Source: Acridotheres tristis (Eukaryota > Chordata > Aves > Passeriformes > Sturnidae). Taken from it: a DNA stretch of 64,000 bases. The notes beneath the pieces are model-generated. The model had not been told where the DNA came from, made no database searches, and saw nothing but the letters and a program-made list of their open reading frames with translations. The stretch's first letter is position 1, and the number at the start of each line of letters is the position of its first letter. Below are positions 45,201 to 58,400 of the stretch, piece by piece. The stretch spans positions 2,666,001 through 2,730,000 of the forward strand of contig CM072892.1 in NCBI GenBank assembly GCA_037013685.1, written 5' to 3'. Made by a program: the position numbers and the translations under genes.

Positions 45201-48200
45201 AAAACATCTCCCTGTCAGTAAGGGATGACCTGAAGTGGAAATGTCACCTGAAGATTACACATCTATCTCATCTATTTTGGTAGATAAAGTTTATCTACCT
45301 AAGTCTTTATCTAAAGTTTCTTTCCACTTTTCTCCTCTCCATCTAAAAAGCAATTGTCCAAAAACCCTTCAGCTCAAACTGAGTGAAGAATAATCTTTCC
45401 CAGAGCTGGGGGAGCACCAGCCTGACTGCAGCTTCCTCGATGGTAGAGATAATAGCCTGACACATGCTTTCCAACAGTGATGAAAAGGAGAAGGCTGTGA
45501 CAACTTGAATTATGGCTGGTTTCCTCTTTTTTTATGGCTCAACATTGACCTTGGCTTCCAGGAGCCCTTCTGAACTCATAAGGGAAGAAAAATGGCAAGT
45601 TAAGAAACAATAATCCATTTTATTCTCATCTATCATGTCACATTTTTATGGTTTAATACTTTAGGATGGAATTGAGCAATTAGAAAGTGTTGCACATCCC
45701 ACCCAGGAGTTGGAAAATGCCTTTGCCCAAAGATAAGGAATTCCAGCAATTTGCACAGCTGAATAGCAAGCAATCTGCTTCAGGAGACTGAAAGTGTGCT
45801 AGCTGTCAGAGCAGAATAATTTGGAAGGAAAATCCACTCCTGGAGGAAATTCAATCAGATTTGCTCAGAGATGTGACATGCTAAAAGGAGTCCCCAAGGA
45901 AGATGGATTATTGAATGGAGTAGAAGTGAAAACTGTTTAAAGTATGTGATTGATGTAATCTGCCAAATGGTTTTTACCTTCCCACAGAACTGTGTGTGTG
46001 TACAATATAACAACTAGGTTTATGTATTGAATAGATTTACAATCTATATATTTACATATATGTTTACACATAATTTCATATAAACACATGTAACAGAATC
46101 CCAGAATGGTTTGGGTTGGAAGGGACTTTAAAGCTCAGCTCATTCCAACCCAGGGACACCTCCCACTAGACCAGGCTGCTCAAAATTTATTACAAATACA
46201 GAACTGCAATAAATAACAATCATCTATGAATAAAACAACATTTTTACATATAGGTACACACGCTTCACCCAACATCCAAATTATTCTGCCAAAATCATGT
46301 CTAGGGACATGGGAAAAAAATAAAAGTCAGCAGAATGACTCACACTGCAGGTGTATTTTTACAGCAAGCAGAATTCAGTAGAAACCTCTTAAACATACAT
46401 ACCTTAAATTTTAAGACAGGTGGTTTTGATATGGTGGATGCCTTTAACTCATGTAACCTCTCTTCTATCTCTCTCAACCTAGAAAATAGAGATCTTTCTG
46501 AGATCCAATAAAAAATGCAGCTTTAACCTCTCTGATCCAAACAGGCATTCCTGTGGGGTCCAACAGTTTTGTCTGCTGGGGAGAGAGAGGGATGGTGTCA
46601 GTATTTCCTGCAACTCATCAAGAGTCAATGTCTGGCAAATCCTGTTTCTCTGGCCACAGAAGGGATCGATCAGGACATGACAATTCCCCTGTTCACCACC
46701 CCAAGCATCTGCCCCCCCTCCTTCCCCAGGAGCAGCTGACTCACCTCCCGTTTCCTTGGTGATTTTGCAGCCAAATTCACCTGCTTTATTTTGTTTTAAC
46801 CACCCCCCCCCCCAAACGACAACAAAGCCACAGGAAATGGTCTGGGCATTATGGAGCTCTGCATGGAGGTGGAATTTCTGAAGGATGGTGTCCCACCCTT
46901 CCAACTATCATGGAAAAAGGTTGTTCACCTGCTTTTCTCGTTGGCCTGAATTAAAAAAGCACCTACAACACACAGCACACGTATGGATGAGTAAAGCTGC
47001 TCCCAGTCCCAGTAAATTCCAGAGGTTACAGGATGTCAGGAGTCCATTTTCCATCATTTCACACTGAATTGCTCACAGAAGGGAGAGCCCGTCTTTCTGT
47101 GCAGAAGTGCCAGTGTCAAATGATTCAAATGATTCTTGGGATTTCTGTGGCAGCACTTCAGAGGATGCCTAAGGAGCTGGAGCACGGGTGAGAAAATGGC
47201 CATTTCTCCCTGATTATATGTTTGTGACATGCCTGAAGGGTCATCCTATCACTGCAACACTTCATTAGGTTTTTAAACTTCCCTTTTCTCAGATATCCTG
47301 TGCTCAGTCCAGCCCTGCAGCTGACAGAGACATTCTGCACCCATCCCTAGTGAGACACACCCTGATTGCCACCCCAGCAGGGCTGCTGCTATATTCATGT
47401 TTCCCAATTCACCAATACTCACATCGGTTTCAGGAAGGAACCAAAAACTCGTGATTCATCATTTGTCATGTCTCACTCGATGTTGCTAATTTTAGATTCT
47501 CTAATGGGTGTCTCACAGCACCACAACATCCCCAACCCTGGAAGTGCCCAAGGCCAGGTTGGACGAGACTTGGCAGCAAGCTGGGATAGTGGAAAGGTCT
47601 CTGCCCATGGCAGGAGGTCGGAACTGGATGATCCCGAGGATCCCTTCCAACCCAAACCATTCCACGGGTCTGTGTGGACTCAGAGCTCCCTGTGCCCACC
47701 CAGTGCTGTGTTCAGCATTTCCCACCAGCCCCAGCAGAAGGACAGCAGCCAGCAGAGCTACGAGCCCTGCTGGGTTCTGGGGACACCCCGAGGGTGCTGC
47801 CAGGGCCGTGTTTTGTGCTGTGGCCCCTGGCAGGGGGGGCATTACCGTTGTTTGGTGATGTAGAGCTCCTCCAGCAAACGCCGCTCCTCGTAGCTCATCC
47901 AGCTCTCCTCCAGCTCCTCCTCCTCCTTCTGCAGCAGCTGCTCGTAGAGCCTGACTGGATTCCAGCCTGTCATGATGTCATAGGTGATGACACAGCCCAG
48001 GGAGTGGGACACGATGGACACCTTCCCTCCCTTCTCCTCAAACTCGGGGTTCCGGGAGCAGAAGAGCGAGTAGAGCCTGTTCAGCTCCTGCTGCAGCCCC
48101 TTCACCAGCTGCCAGGGAGAGCACAGGGTTCAGGATCAGCGTCTTGCTGCTCCAGCTGATGTTCAGGAATGTCCCCACCCCACACTGACCCATTCCTGCT

Positions 48201-50505
48201 AAACCAGGCTGGGAAGGTGAGCTCGATTCCCACAGGCAGCAGCACCGGCCTGGCTGCTGGTCACGGACTCCAGAAATTCATCCCTCCCCTCCAGAGCCAC
48301 CACACAGGACACGGGGTGACCCTAAAACAGCTGCACTGCACAGCCCAAGGCCCCGAATTAAAATAAACACCTCAATAAAAGGCAGCAGGGCTTGAAGGAC
48401 TGAGCAGCACCCTCTGAGGTGAGCAACACCTGGTTTGCACTGGCACAACAGGGACTGCTGGCATTTATTTCCCTTCTTGCTGGATTCTCTTCCATTTTCT
48501 GCAGCACTGCACTGAGCACTCCTCTTGTATCAAGAGGTTCAGCTCCTTTTTTAATCGAAGGAGGATGGAAGGAGCCACACATGACCTGGAATCAACTCCC
48601 ACCTCTGCCATAACCTTGGCATCAGCCTCCCAACAGCTCACAGCCCTTCCCCTTTGTCACTGACAGCAACAGGGGACTGGGAAGAGAGAAATCCCCTAGA
48701 ATGGATGTGCTCAGACACTGCAGTGACAGCCTGGAGGGGCTCTGGGAAAATATCCTCAAATTGCTTTTGGGGCTCAGTAAAACAGGCTTGAACTCATCAA
48801 TTTTCCTCCTCCTCCTCCTCCTCACTGCCTGGCTGAAAGGAGAGGCAGATTCCTGCCCTCCCTTCCTACACCTGCTGGGAATGATTCCCAAGGGATCAGA
48901 GTGAAATGATGCTGCTAAAAAATCAAAAGCCTCATCTCACAGGTAAGAGGATGATATAGGAGGAAAAAAGGTAAAAAACAGAGCCAGAATGTGAACATTT
49001 GATATAAACAATGCTTAAAAAAAAAAGTTTTTGGTTAGAGGTTTCCAGGAGGGATTTTTGGAGAAAAGCAGGAGTGCAACATGGTATTGAAACATCACAA
49101 ATAAATCCTATAGTACTACAGCAATAAATAAATAAATGTTGGTCCTGTGTTCGTGGAGTCTCTGAGAAGCTTATCTGCTCCAAACCCTACACTGCAGGAT
49201 AAAAAGGTGCAGCTTCCCAGCAAGTATTTTAGAGAGAAATACTGGAAACCATGAGATTTGGGAACTGGCCAATGCAAAAAAACAAAACCAAAACCAAAAC
49301 CAAAACCAAAACAAAAAACCACAAAAAAACCCAAACCAAAACCAAAATAAAACAATTTAAAAAAAACAAAAAAAAAACCAGACAAAAAACCCCCAAAACC
49401 AGACAAACAAACAAAAAAAAAATCCCCCCCAAAAACCCCAAATAAAAAAAAACCAAGCCAGCTTTGCCTGTGAATCCCAGCATGGAAACTGAGCAATGCT
49501 TCCAGGCTGTGGCAGGGAGGAGGACAAACAAGACAGTGCAAATCATTCCCTCGTTAGCAAAGGGGAAATTAAAGCCATGGAACATATAATTTCAACATGA
49601 TTTTTCAAGAGCCTGAGTCATTACTGAATATAAATATGAATGGCAGCACAAGTGCCAGTGTTTGATACACATTTTACTGAGTGAGAATCCACACAACCAA
49701 CCCTCTGCCTGGAGCACTGTGAAATGATTAACAGAGCCCTGCAGCAGCCTGGAGAAAGGAGTATCAGAATATTCATTTTCAAGTATTTTTCAAGTATTTT
49801 TTGACTGTGATGCTGCCTCTTCTTCCATTTGGGTCTACACAGACTGTGGGCACAAATTTTCACATATCAACAGAGGTTCCAGCAAGAGCTGGAGCTGAAA
49901 ATATCAATCAGGATGAGCTGTGGCTGGTTGGTATTTTCTCCATTTAAAAAGGTTTTGATTAAAACTCAGAACAACGTAGCAGAAATCAAAGTGTTTGGGG
50001 ATTCCTGGCAGGAATGGGTAAATAATCTTCTGGCATCGTGGCATTTTCATGATAAAGATCTGGTATTGCAATCTGAGGGCATAAAACAGAATATTCTTGG
50101 AAAATCCTGCTTGCACACTGAGCCCAGCCCTGTTTTTAATCCTCCTCCTCCTCAAAAACTTGCTTTTATTGGGAAGTCAGACACAAAATGGACACAACAA
50201 AGAAATGCTTCATGGATTTCCAAACAGGTGCACATTTACAACTCTACAGACCAGAGTCCAAGCACTGAATTCAACCAAATCATCTGCTGGAGATGATTCC
50301 TAAACTCCAAATCCCTAATGGTGGAGTGGAAGGTCTGCTGTGGGAAAGGCTCCAGATTTCCAGGCACTGGGAATGGTCTGGTTTGCTGCTCTGCCAAAAC
50401 CAGGAGCCCTCCACCTGCAGGGAGCACTTATCCATGTTGGTGTCCTGCCAACAGCCCTGTGCCAGTCCTAAGATTAGAAACTGAACCTTTGTGGTGCAGA
50501 GTGAG

Positions 50506-50540
<35 letters not shown>

Positions 50541-53500
50541 AGAAAAACAAAAGGAACCAAAAAGAAAATGAATATTCATTTAAAGTCCCAGCTAAAAACC
50601 TGTTTGGTTAAGCAGTATATGAAGTTAAGGTAATATTTCTTGGGGGATGGAACTAGAGGATGTTTTTCCCTTCTAGTCCAAGGCATTCCATGATTTAATC
50701 CTGATTTGCTTTTTTGCCTTCATAAAATATTCCAACTTGTGAAAGAAAAGTTTGATTTGAAAAAGGTTCTTAGTCCAGTAAATGCAACATGAACTGCTTT
50801 CAAATCTTTTGTAGTTACACCTTGATATTTCCTAATAGCCCATATAAACATACTTCTAAAACCAGTAAGTGGCTTTGCATTGCCTAAAATGGGATTTAAA
50901 CATGAAAAACATGAGTGCCTATCAAATTTTCTCTCCTAAATGGCATCACTACAATAAATTTTTAAAGAGCTGATTTTTTTTATGCACAGCTTGTCTTTCT
51001 ACTCCCTCTAAAGGGTCTTAAATAAAAATAACAAAATAACAACTCCCTCCTCAGCCTCCCAAACCCAGCACATCCAAGTGGCTGCTCCATGTCTGCATCT
51101 CATGGTTGGGTTATGGGAATTGGCTTCCTCATCCTGAGCTTGCTGGCAGCTTCTCCTGCTCTCACTGCACCTCCAGCCAAGGAATTCCTGCTGAAATCAG
51201 CAGCATTTTCCCCCCACTGCTTTCCCTGCTGCTCCTGCCAGCCCCAAACCTCAGCACCTGCTGGTCCCTGGGATCTGTTATGAGCTTGGGAAGAACAGGA
51301 GAGCAGGAATCACCCCCCCAAAAAAATCCCAGGAACGGTGGGAATGTGGAATGCAGCATGACCAGACTCCTCTCTCTTTCCAATTCCCTCTTCCATCCTC
51401 CCTCCCAGTTCCCAGCTCATTTTGGGGACACTGGGAGCTGTTTCTCCATCCCATAGGGCTCTCCTTACAAAAAGCCCAGAGATTCCTTGAGTTTCTGCCC
51501 AGCTCCTAAAGCTTCTCCCCCAGCCTAAACAAGCTCAAATATCTCACAAAAGAATAAAAGAGGCAGCAGTGGACTGAGCTGAGGTTTTTCCCTGTCAGCT
51601 GCTCCACCACGCTTGGCTCTTCCAAAGGGAGCAGGGAATGCAGCACCTTTACCTGTTTCTGAGCAGATCAAACACTGTAACAAAGGGAACAATTCTTATT
51701 TCTTCCAGAAAAGCTGTTTTAAATCCCATCTTCCCAGCTGGCCCTCCTACCTCGGTGCTCATTTAGCATCAGCCCAAGGACACAGAAATATTAAACAAAA
51801 AAAGTGCCTGGAATGACAGGACAAGGGGGAATGGCTTCCCATTGATAGAGGGGAATATAGATGGGATATTGGGAAGGAATTCCTGGCTGGGAGGGTGGGG
51901 AGGCCCCGGATCCCTGGAAGTTTCCAAATCCAGAGCACCCTGGGATAGTGGGAGATGTCCCTGCCATGGCAGGGGTTTGGAATGAGATGGGATTTTAACA
52001 TCCCTTCCAACACAAACCATTCTGGCATTATTCTCTCCCTTCATCAGCTGAAGTTTTGCCAGTAAATCCTCCTTGCAGGAAACTCAAGCCTGCAGGATCA
52101 GGTTGCTCAAAGGCAGCAGCTCATATTCAAACTAACTGAGGTTAAAAGCTCTCTGCCCTTCAGAAACCAAATTTAAGGCAGAGTAAGGAATGATCTTCCT
52201 GCACATTCACGGGGAGCTGCCAATTCCATGCAATTCCAGCCAAAACCCAGAGTGCTGACCAAGGAGCAGGAGGTTGGATTTGATGAGGCCCAAAATGCCC
52301 TTTGCTTTCCCAGCTTTGTGCCTGTGTGGCACATGGCTTCAAAGAGGGCAAAAAAATAACAGCCCATGCCATCCATCCAGGAATCCTGGTGGCACAGGGG
52401 TTTTGTAAGGACAAAATGGGGATTTTAAGCCAGGTGACACATCCCTGTCACCTCAGGCTGAAGAACACTGATAGAAAGGGCAGCAGAATCATGTCTTTTA
52501 TCACCTCCTGGCTGTTGGGCAAGCCTGAACTGCTGGATCATGATGGGAACAAGGAATTGGGGAAGGAATGAGACACCCAGAGCTGCTGCCCTTTTGTGCA
52601 GAGCATTAACAGCATCCTGTGCCAGGCTGGAAAAATCCAAACCTCTAAATTCCAGCACCAGCACCTCAAACACCTGTTCAACCTGTAAATTCCAGCACTA
52701 GTATCCCAAACTCCTGTTCAAGCCCTAAATTCCATCACCATCATCCCAAACACCTGTTCAACCTGTAAATTCCAGCACTAGTATCCCAAACTCCTGTTCA
52801 AGCCCTAAATTCTAACACCAGTGTCCCAAACACCTGTTCAACCCCTAAATTCCATCACCAGGATCCCAAACAGCTGTTCAACCCCTAAATTCCAGATCCA
52901 GCACATCAAACAGCTGTTCACCCTCCTCTGAGGAAAAGCAGCCTTGACGCCACCAGCATAAATAATCATGGATAGAATGTTCTGGAAAAGCAGAAGGAAA
53001 TTGGGATGTGTGGATGGACAAAAACCCCCTGGACCCACACCAAGGAGCTCCAGAACTCCATCCCCTGATCCATTCCACTGTGGTGGAAGAGGCTTTTCAG
53101 TGCACACCCAAAATTACCAGTGTAGCAAATGACATTTTCCTCTCAATATCCAGGAAATGAATTTTTTTTTCAAGAAAACAAGGAGCAGAAAACCCCTGCT
53201 GGCACCTGAGCAGAGCAGTGACACTGAGCTTGGGTGCTGCTCTTTTCCCTGTGCTGTCTCCACAGGATCCTCAGCCACTGACAACCTTCCCACATGAACA
53301 GTGTGAAGCCCAAAAAACAAGAAATACAAAGAAAAATACAAAGAAATACAAGCAAAATAAAACAAAGAGACAGGTCACCTATGGAAAGGGAGTGCAGGAC
53401 ACCTGACCTGCCAGCCTGAAGAGGAGGACTCTTCCTGCAGGCTTTGTGGGAAAGGAATGTGAAGGAGATCTGAGGAATGGTGAGTTCTGCTCTTTCCAAA

Positions 53501-55418
53501 CGTCAAGAGAACTTCAGGAGAAAATGCAAATTTGCAATTCAGCCAGCAGGCACCGGGGAGTGTGAGCCAGCTGGAGGGGGGAGAGGGTCCTTGAAAGCCA
53601 AGGGAGGAGCAGCAGCTCCAGGGGGGATTGTGAAGGGTTGGGAAAGGCAGGATGAGGAGTTTGTGCTCCACGTGGCCCAGGAGAAGGTGGCAGCAGAGCT
53701 GGTGGGGCTGCTGACCCCCAGGAGACAGGAGCTGTCACATTCCCTGATGGAATCACTGATGGATGCCAGAGCAGTGTCACAACAACAGATGAGAGGCCAG
53801 AACGAGCTGAGGCTGTGGGAACAGATGGGGAGGGATGATACAGAGAAAGGATCTGTGGATCTGCCTGAATCTCTCCCTCTTGCTGCTGAAAAGCTGAGTC
53901 TAACCCATTTCTAACAAGTCACTGTGCTCAAGATGAAGTTTAAGTCCAGGCAGAGCCACTCATCAATCACTTTATAAAGCTGAGAATACATTCAAGGGCA
54001 ATCAAATTAATTAAAGCAGCCATGGAAGTGCTGCCAAACAGCTCCTTCACTATTAGGTTCAACAGGATGTGCAAAACCAGTCCTGAAATAGTCTCAGCTT
54101 AAAATTTCCTGCTTCCCATCTTGTTTTCAGACACACCTGAGCCAGGTGCCTTTTGCTGCTGAAAGGAGTGCACAAGAGAATGATATTTCCATTGCAAAGC
54201 AAACCAAGGGGAGTGAAAGCTCTGGTGAAAGATAATACTTGTCCCAAATTTCAAGGGGTTAGTCATTAATTCTCCTTTTAATTATGTGTATAAGGGCAAA
54301 CCATGAAGCCACTCCAAGGTCAGGATTCTAAGCAACCTGTTCTAGTGGAAGATATCCCTGCCCATGGCAGGGATTGGAATGAGATTGTCCTTAATGTCCC
54401 TTGCAACATAAACTATTCAGTAATTCTAGGATGGACAGTGAAATTTCTCCACTTTTATAGTGCAATATTTGCACTAAATCCTTAGAAATCTTGGAATGAT
54501 GGAAGTAAATTATATTTATCCTGCACTAAAGGCATTTTCTGCCAAGACATTTATCAATAATTAACAGAGTGCCAATTAGCCTGCAAGTAAGTGAAGGGAA
54601 GATCAGTTAAAAAAAGGCACTTAACAGTATAAGGAAGGTGACAACTCTGAATTTACTATGCAACAACGAGTCTTTGGGATCCCTGTTGCAACCATTTATT
54701 ATTAAAGAAATATGAAGCTCCAGTGACACAGATGTGAAACAAAGTCACCACTGAGGACACTAAAACCCAAGATTACATTACCACAGATGGGCCAGTAAGG
54801 TCAGGGGCAGAATGTGAAACGACCCTTCATTTAGAAAGAGGCTTGTGTGCATCAGAATATCAATTTATTGCTTTTTCTTACATCTGGGTAACATTTCAGG
54901 AGGGATTTGGCACAGAGGAGGACACAGCACAGTTGTGCCCCACAAAAACCAGCCCAGCTGAATGTGCAGTGTGACACCAGCCTGGGACGTTCAGGGGGCT
55001 GTGCTGAATTATTAATTGATGCCTGTCTGGGATCACATCACATGCCACCAGTCACAGGCACCTTTTGGATATTCTCCTGCCACGCTGGGGAAGAAACAAT
55101 AGCTGAAATCAGAGAGGGGCTCAGCCAGCAGGCTCCGGGAGGGCTGGAATGAGCAATCCAGAGCCCCTGGAGAGCTCTGAGCTCTCCTGTGACACCAGCA
55201 GGACAAAGCTCCTTCCCCTGGCAGGAGAAAAAGGGAATTTTGCCATTGCAAACCCCTTAATGAGCTGCTCAGAGAGGCCAGGAGCTCTAAAGAACAAGTT
55301 TTGGGGAAAATCCTTGAAAAAAGGGAAAGAAAATTCCTACCCCAGCGTTGTGCCCTGGGTGCCTGCAGCCCAAAAATGCCAAGGGGGGTCCTGGGCTGCA
55401 GCCCTGGCGTGGAGGGGA

Positions 55419-55465
<47 letters not shown>

Positions 55466-58400
55466 ATTGTGCCCCTGCCCTGGACACAGGAGAGCCCTCC
55501 TGGAATGCTCTGCCAGCTCTGGGGCTCCCAACAGCAGAAGGAGCTGCTGGAGAGAGTCCAGAGAAAATCCAGGAGATGCTCCAAGGGATGGAGCCAGGCT
55601 GGGAGAGCTGGGAATGTTCACCTGGAGAAGAGAAGGCTCCAGGGAGAGCTCAGAGCCCCTTGCAGAGCCTAAAGGGGCTCCAGGAGAGCTGGAGAGGGAC
55701 TGGGGACAAGGGATGGAGGGACAGGACACAGGGAATGGCTCCCACTGCCAGAGGGCAGGGATGGATGGGATGTTGGGAATTGGGAATTCCTGGCTGGGCT
55801 GGAATTCCCAGAGAAGCTGTGGCTGCCCCTGGATCCCTGGGAGTGTCCCAGGCCAGGCTGGACAGGGCTTGGAGCAGCCTGGGACAGGGGAAGGTGTCCC
55901 TGCCATGGCAGGGGTGGGATGGATTTTTCAGATCCCTTCCAACCCAAACCAGGCTGGGATCTGTGGCTGCTCAGAGCCAGCAGCTTCACTCTAGGCTGAG
56001 CTCACCACACTCCTCAGTTTATTTCCCAGGGCCAAAGGGAAGTTTAATAATCTCCTTTTGAGATCCTTTGAGGATTTCTGGGTGGAAAGCCCTGAAAGTG
56101 CCCAGAGTACACAAAGAATTGTGCTGGGGTGATGGAGCAGTGAGCAGGGACATTAATTCTGAGCAAAGTGTGACCATGTGAATGAATCCTCAAAGACAAG
56201 GCTCATTGCTGAGCTGGAAGGAGCAAAGTGCCACAAGAAAAACACACTGAAGATGGGAAAACCATCCAGAAGAATGTTCCATTTGTGTGTCCAACTCTGC
56301 AAAGTTAGCTCAGAGAAAATAAAATGGGATAAGAAAGACTAACATATGTGTATTGCTGCAAACATTTCAAGGAAATTAATATGACTTGATGAAAACCAAC
56401 TTAGTATTTTGTAATCAGATCTAAGCATGCTTCTCTGTCAGTTCTCACACCCAGGGGATGGTGATAAACCTGTAAAACTGCAGTTCTGCTGAGCAATGAA
56501 TTAAATTTTCACACACTGCTGGCCAGCACACCTGAACTTTACTCACTAACCCATCTCCCATGAGATGCTCCCAGTCACGCCAAGCCTCTAATGCAGCTTA
56601 AAAATATCTGTTCTCAAGCTGCCAGAGGAATTTCCATTGCTTGCCACAAAAGTTCATGTTGGCTTCAGGCACACAACAGACAGGGAAACCTGAGAGACAG
56701 TGGAGAGCCCTGATCAATGAATTCTGCATTAATGAGCAGGAAGAGAGGTACAGATTTCAGTTTGAAAATTGTGCTGCCAGTCTAAAGGATGTCAACACAC
56801 CGAATTTGACTGCAAGGTAGCATCAAGTACCCAGGTAAGATTTAGAAGTCTCACCTTGCCCCAGTCTAACCATGCTCAGGGTATCAAGGCTGCAAAAAGG
56901 ATTAACACTACTGCACACATAACAGAACAAAGCTAAAATTCCTACAGAAATTAATCCTAAAACAGCCCCACAGGGCTTTTCCAGTGAGTGTGATACACAA
57001 GGGATGCTACTGGGGTGAAGCACTGTCCATATTTTATGGGCTACTTCATTTATTTAGGTTATTAGCATTTATTCAAGACTTATCATTCTTTATTTACTAT
57101 AATTTATGATCAAATTCCTGGTCTTTCTCCTCTGATTTATGGGGTCACTCAACAGCTACACAGATGGGGTCAAGGTAGGATGGGAGCATGCAGGATATAA
57201 ACAGTCCCTTAATAAACGGAGAAACTGGGGATTATTTTGGTTTCCCTGCATGGCACACAAGTGCATTCAGACTGGCTTGGGCACGTTTGCTCGTGCTGCC
57301 ATCCCATCTGTCCTCACAAACAGCAAAAAATGAAGTGACAAATATCCACGGATTCTGTCAGAGGTAAAAAGAACCTCAGCTCTATGGACTCTCAACTGCT
57401 TTAAAGATGCAGAAATTAAGAAGAACAACATTAAACCCTTTCCCATTTCTCAGCTGTCGATACAGAACCATTTTAGACATTTCTGCTCTGAAGAAATGAC
57501 ATGGATTGTACTTTTTGCTGTCGTTCTTCCCCTCTCAGTATTAAAACTCTGCTCACTGTGGGTGATCACGACACACCTACAAAGCGTTAACACAATTTAC
57601 TTTGGTTTTCTTTAGAAGGGAGATTTCCTGACCTTCCCAAATCCAGATTTTTTTTTTTTTTTCAGCCTCTCTGCCCCGCTCTGGTGAAATTGAAACAAAA
57701 GCACTTTTTTTTTTTCCAGCCCCACCTCGTCCCTGTAGAGGGGGCTGGTGTAGTACATGATGTCCATGGCGCTGCTGTTGAGCATGTCCCGCAATCCCCG
57801 CACTTTGTCCGGAGTGATGGAGTCCACGGTGTCTGCAAAAAAAAAAAATAAAAAAAACCAAGAGGAGACTTAATTTACAGCCAGGAGAACCATTAAATAA
57901 ACTCGTGGAATGGTTTGGGCTGCAGGGGACTGATGCCTTTAGTTTGAAGTGTTCCTGTTCTCCTTGGATGTGCTTTTCTGATGTGCTGGGGTGATGGAGA
58001 CAAACCAGTCTGTGGACACACACATTCACAGAGCTGGGGAATTCCAGCTTGGAAATCCTTTTCCAGGCCTGGATTTCTCCTGACTCTCAGCTCCATTCCC
58101 AGGCTGCCAAGCTGACTGCAGCTTCAGTTAGGGAGGAGTCTCCCAGGGTGACAACACGGTGACAAACAGAGTGGAATTCATCACCAACATTAACCCCTGG
58201 TGTCTTTGCCGTGGGACACATCCTGAGGTGCTGTCCCAGGGATGTTTTTCCCAATTGTCCAATGAGCTCCTGTCCTGTCCTGGCTGCACTGACACACTTT
58301 AAATCCGGGCTGTCTGTACAATAAATTGGCCTTTTTTCCCCAAAGGGCTCCGTGTGTGCTGCTGTCCTTTCTCTCTCTCTGCAGTGCAGTGACCACACCA

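Larger units (their letters stand above)
42766..46402 (-). other. DDHD1: DDHD1 intron
   Basis: 3637 bp. It holds a CR1 scrap at 44105-44155, a CR1 fragment at 46093-46187, an A run near 44501-44518 and a 21-bp palindrome at 45279-45299. The rest is unique AT-leaning sequence without recognisable content. Confidence 0.85.
48109..57725 (-). other. DDHD1: DDHD1 intron (9.6 kb)
   Basis: The largest complete intron in the window. It contains an AAAACC-rich tract (49265-49455), A31 (50508-50538), CR1 pieces (50645-50700, 51812-52032, 54335-54430, 55495-55965), a 40-bp tandem array (52641-52925) and (GGGACA)7 (55422-55465). The stretches 48110-49260, 52930-54330 and 55970-57720 are unique, and no coding sequence is recognised. 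Confidence 0.85.

Noticed and set aside
52641..52925. Possible CRISPR-like regular spacing of repeats
   Set aside because: Units are directly adjacent with no unique spacers, in a vertebrate intron. It is an ordinary minisatellite.
55149..56061. 281- and 237-codon plus-strand frames
   Set aside because: They are composed of (GGGACA)7 and the non-coding 3' region of a CR1 element. The same peptide fragments recur at every CR1 copy in the window.
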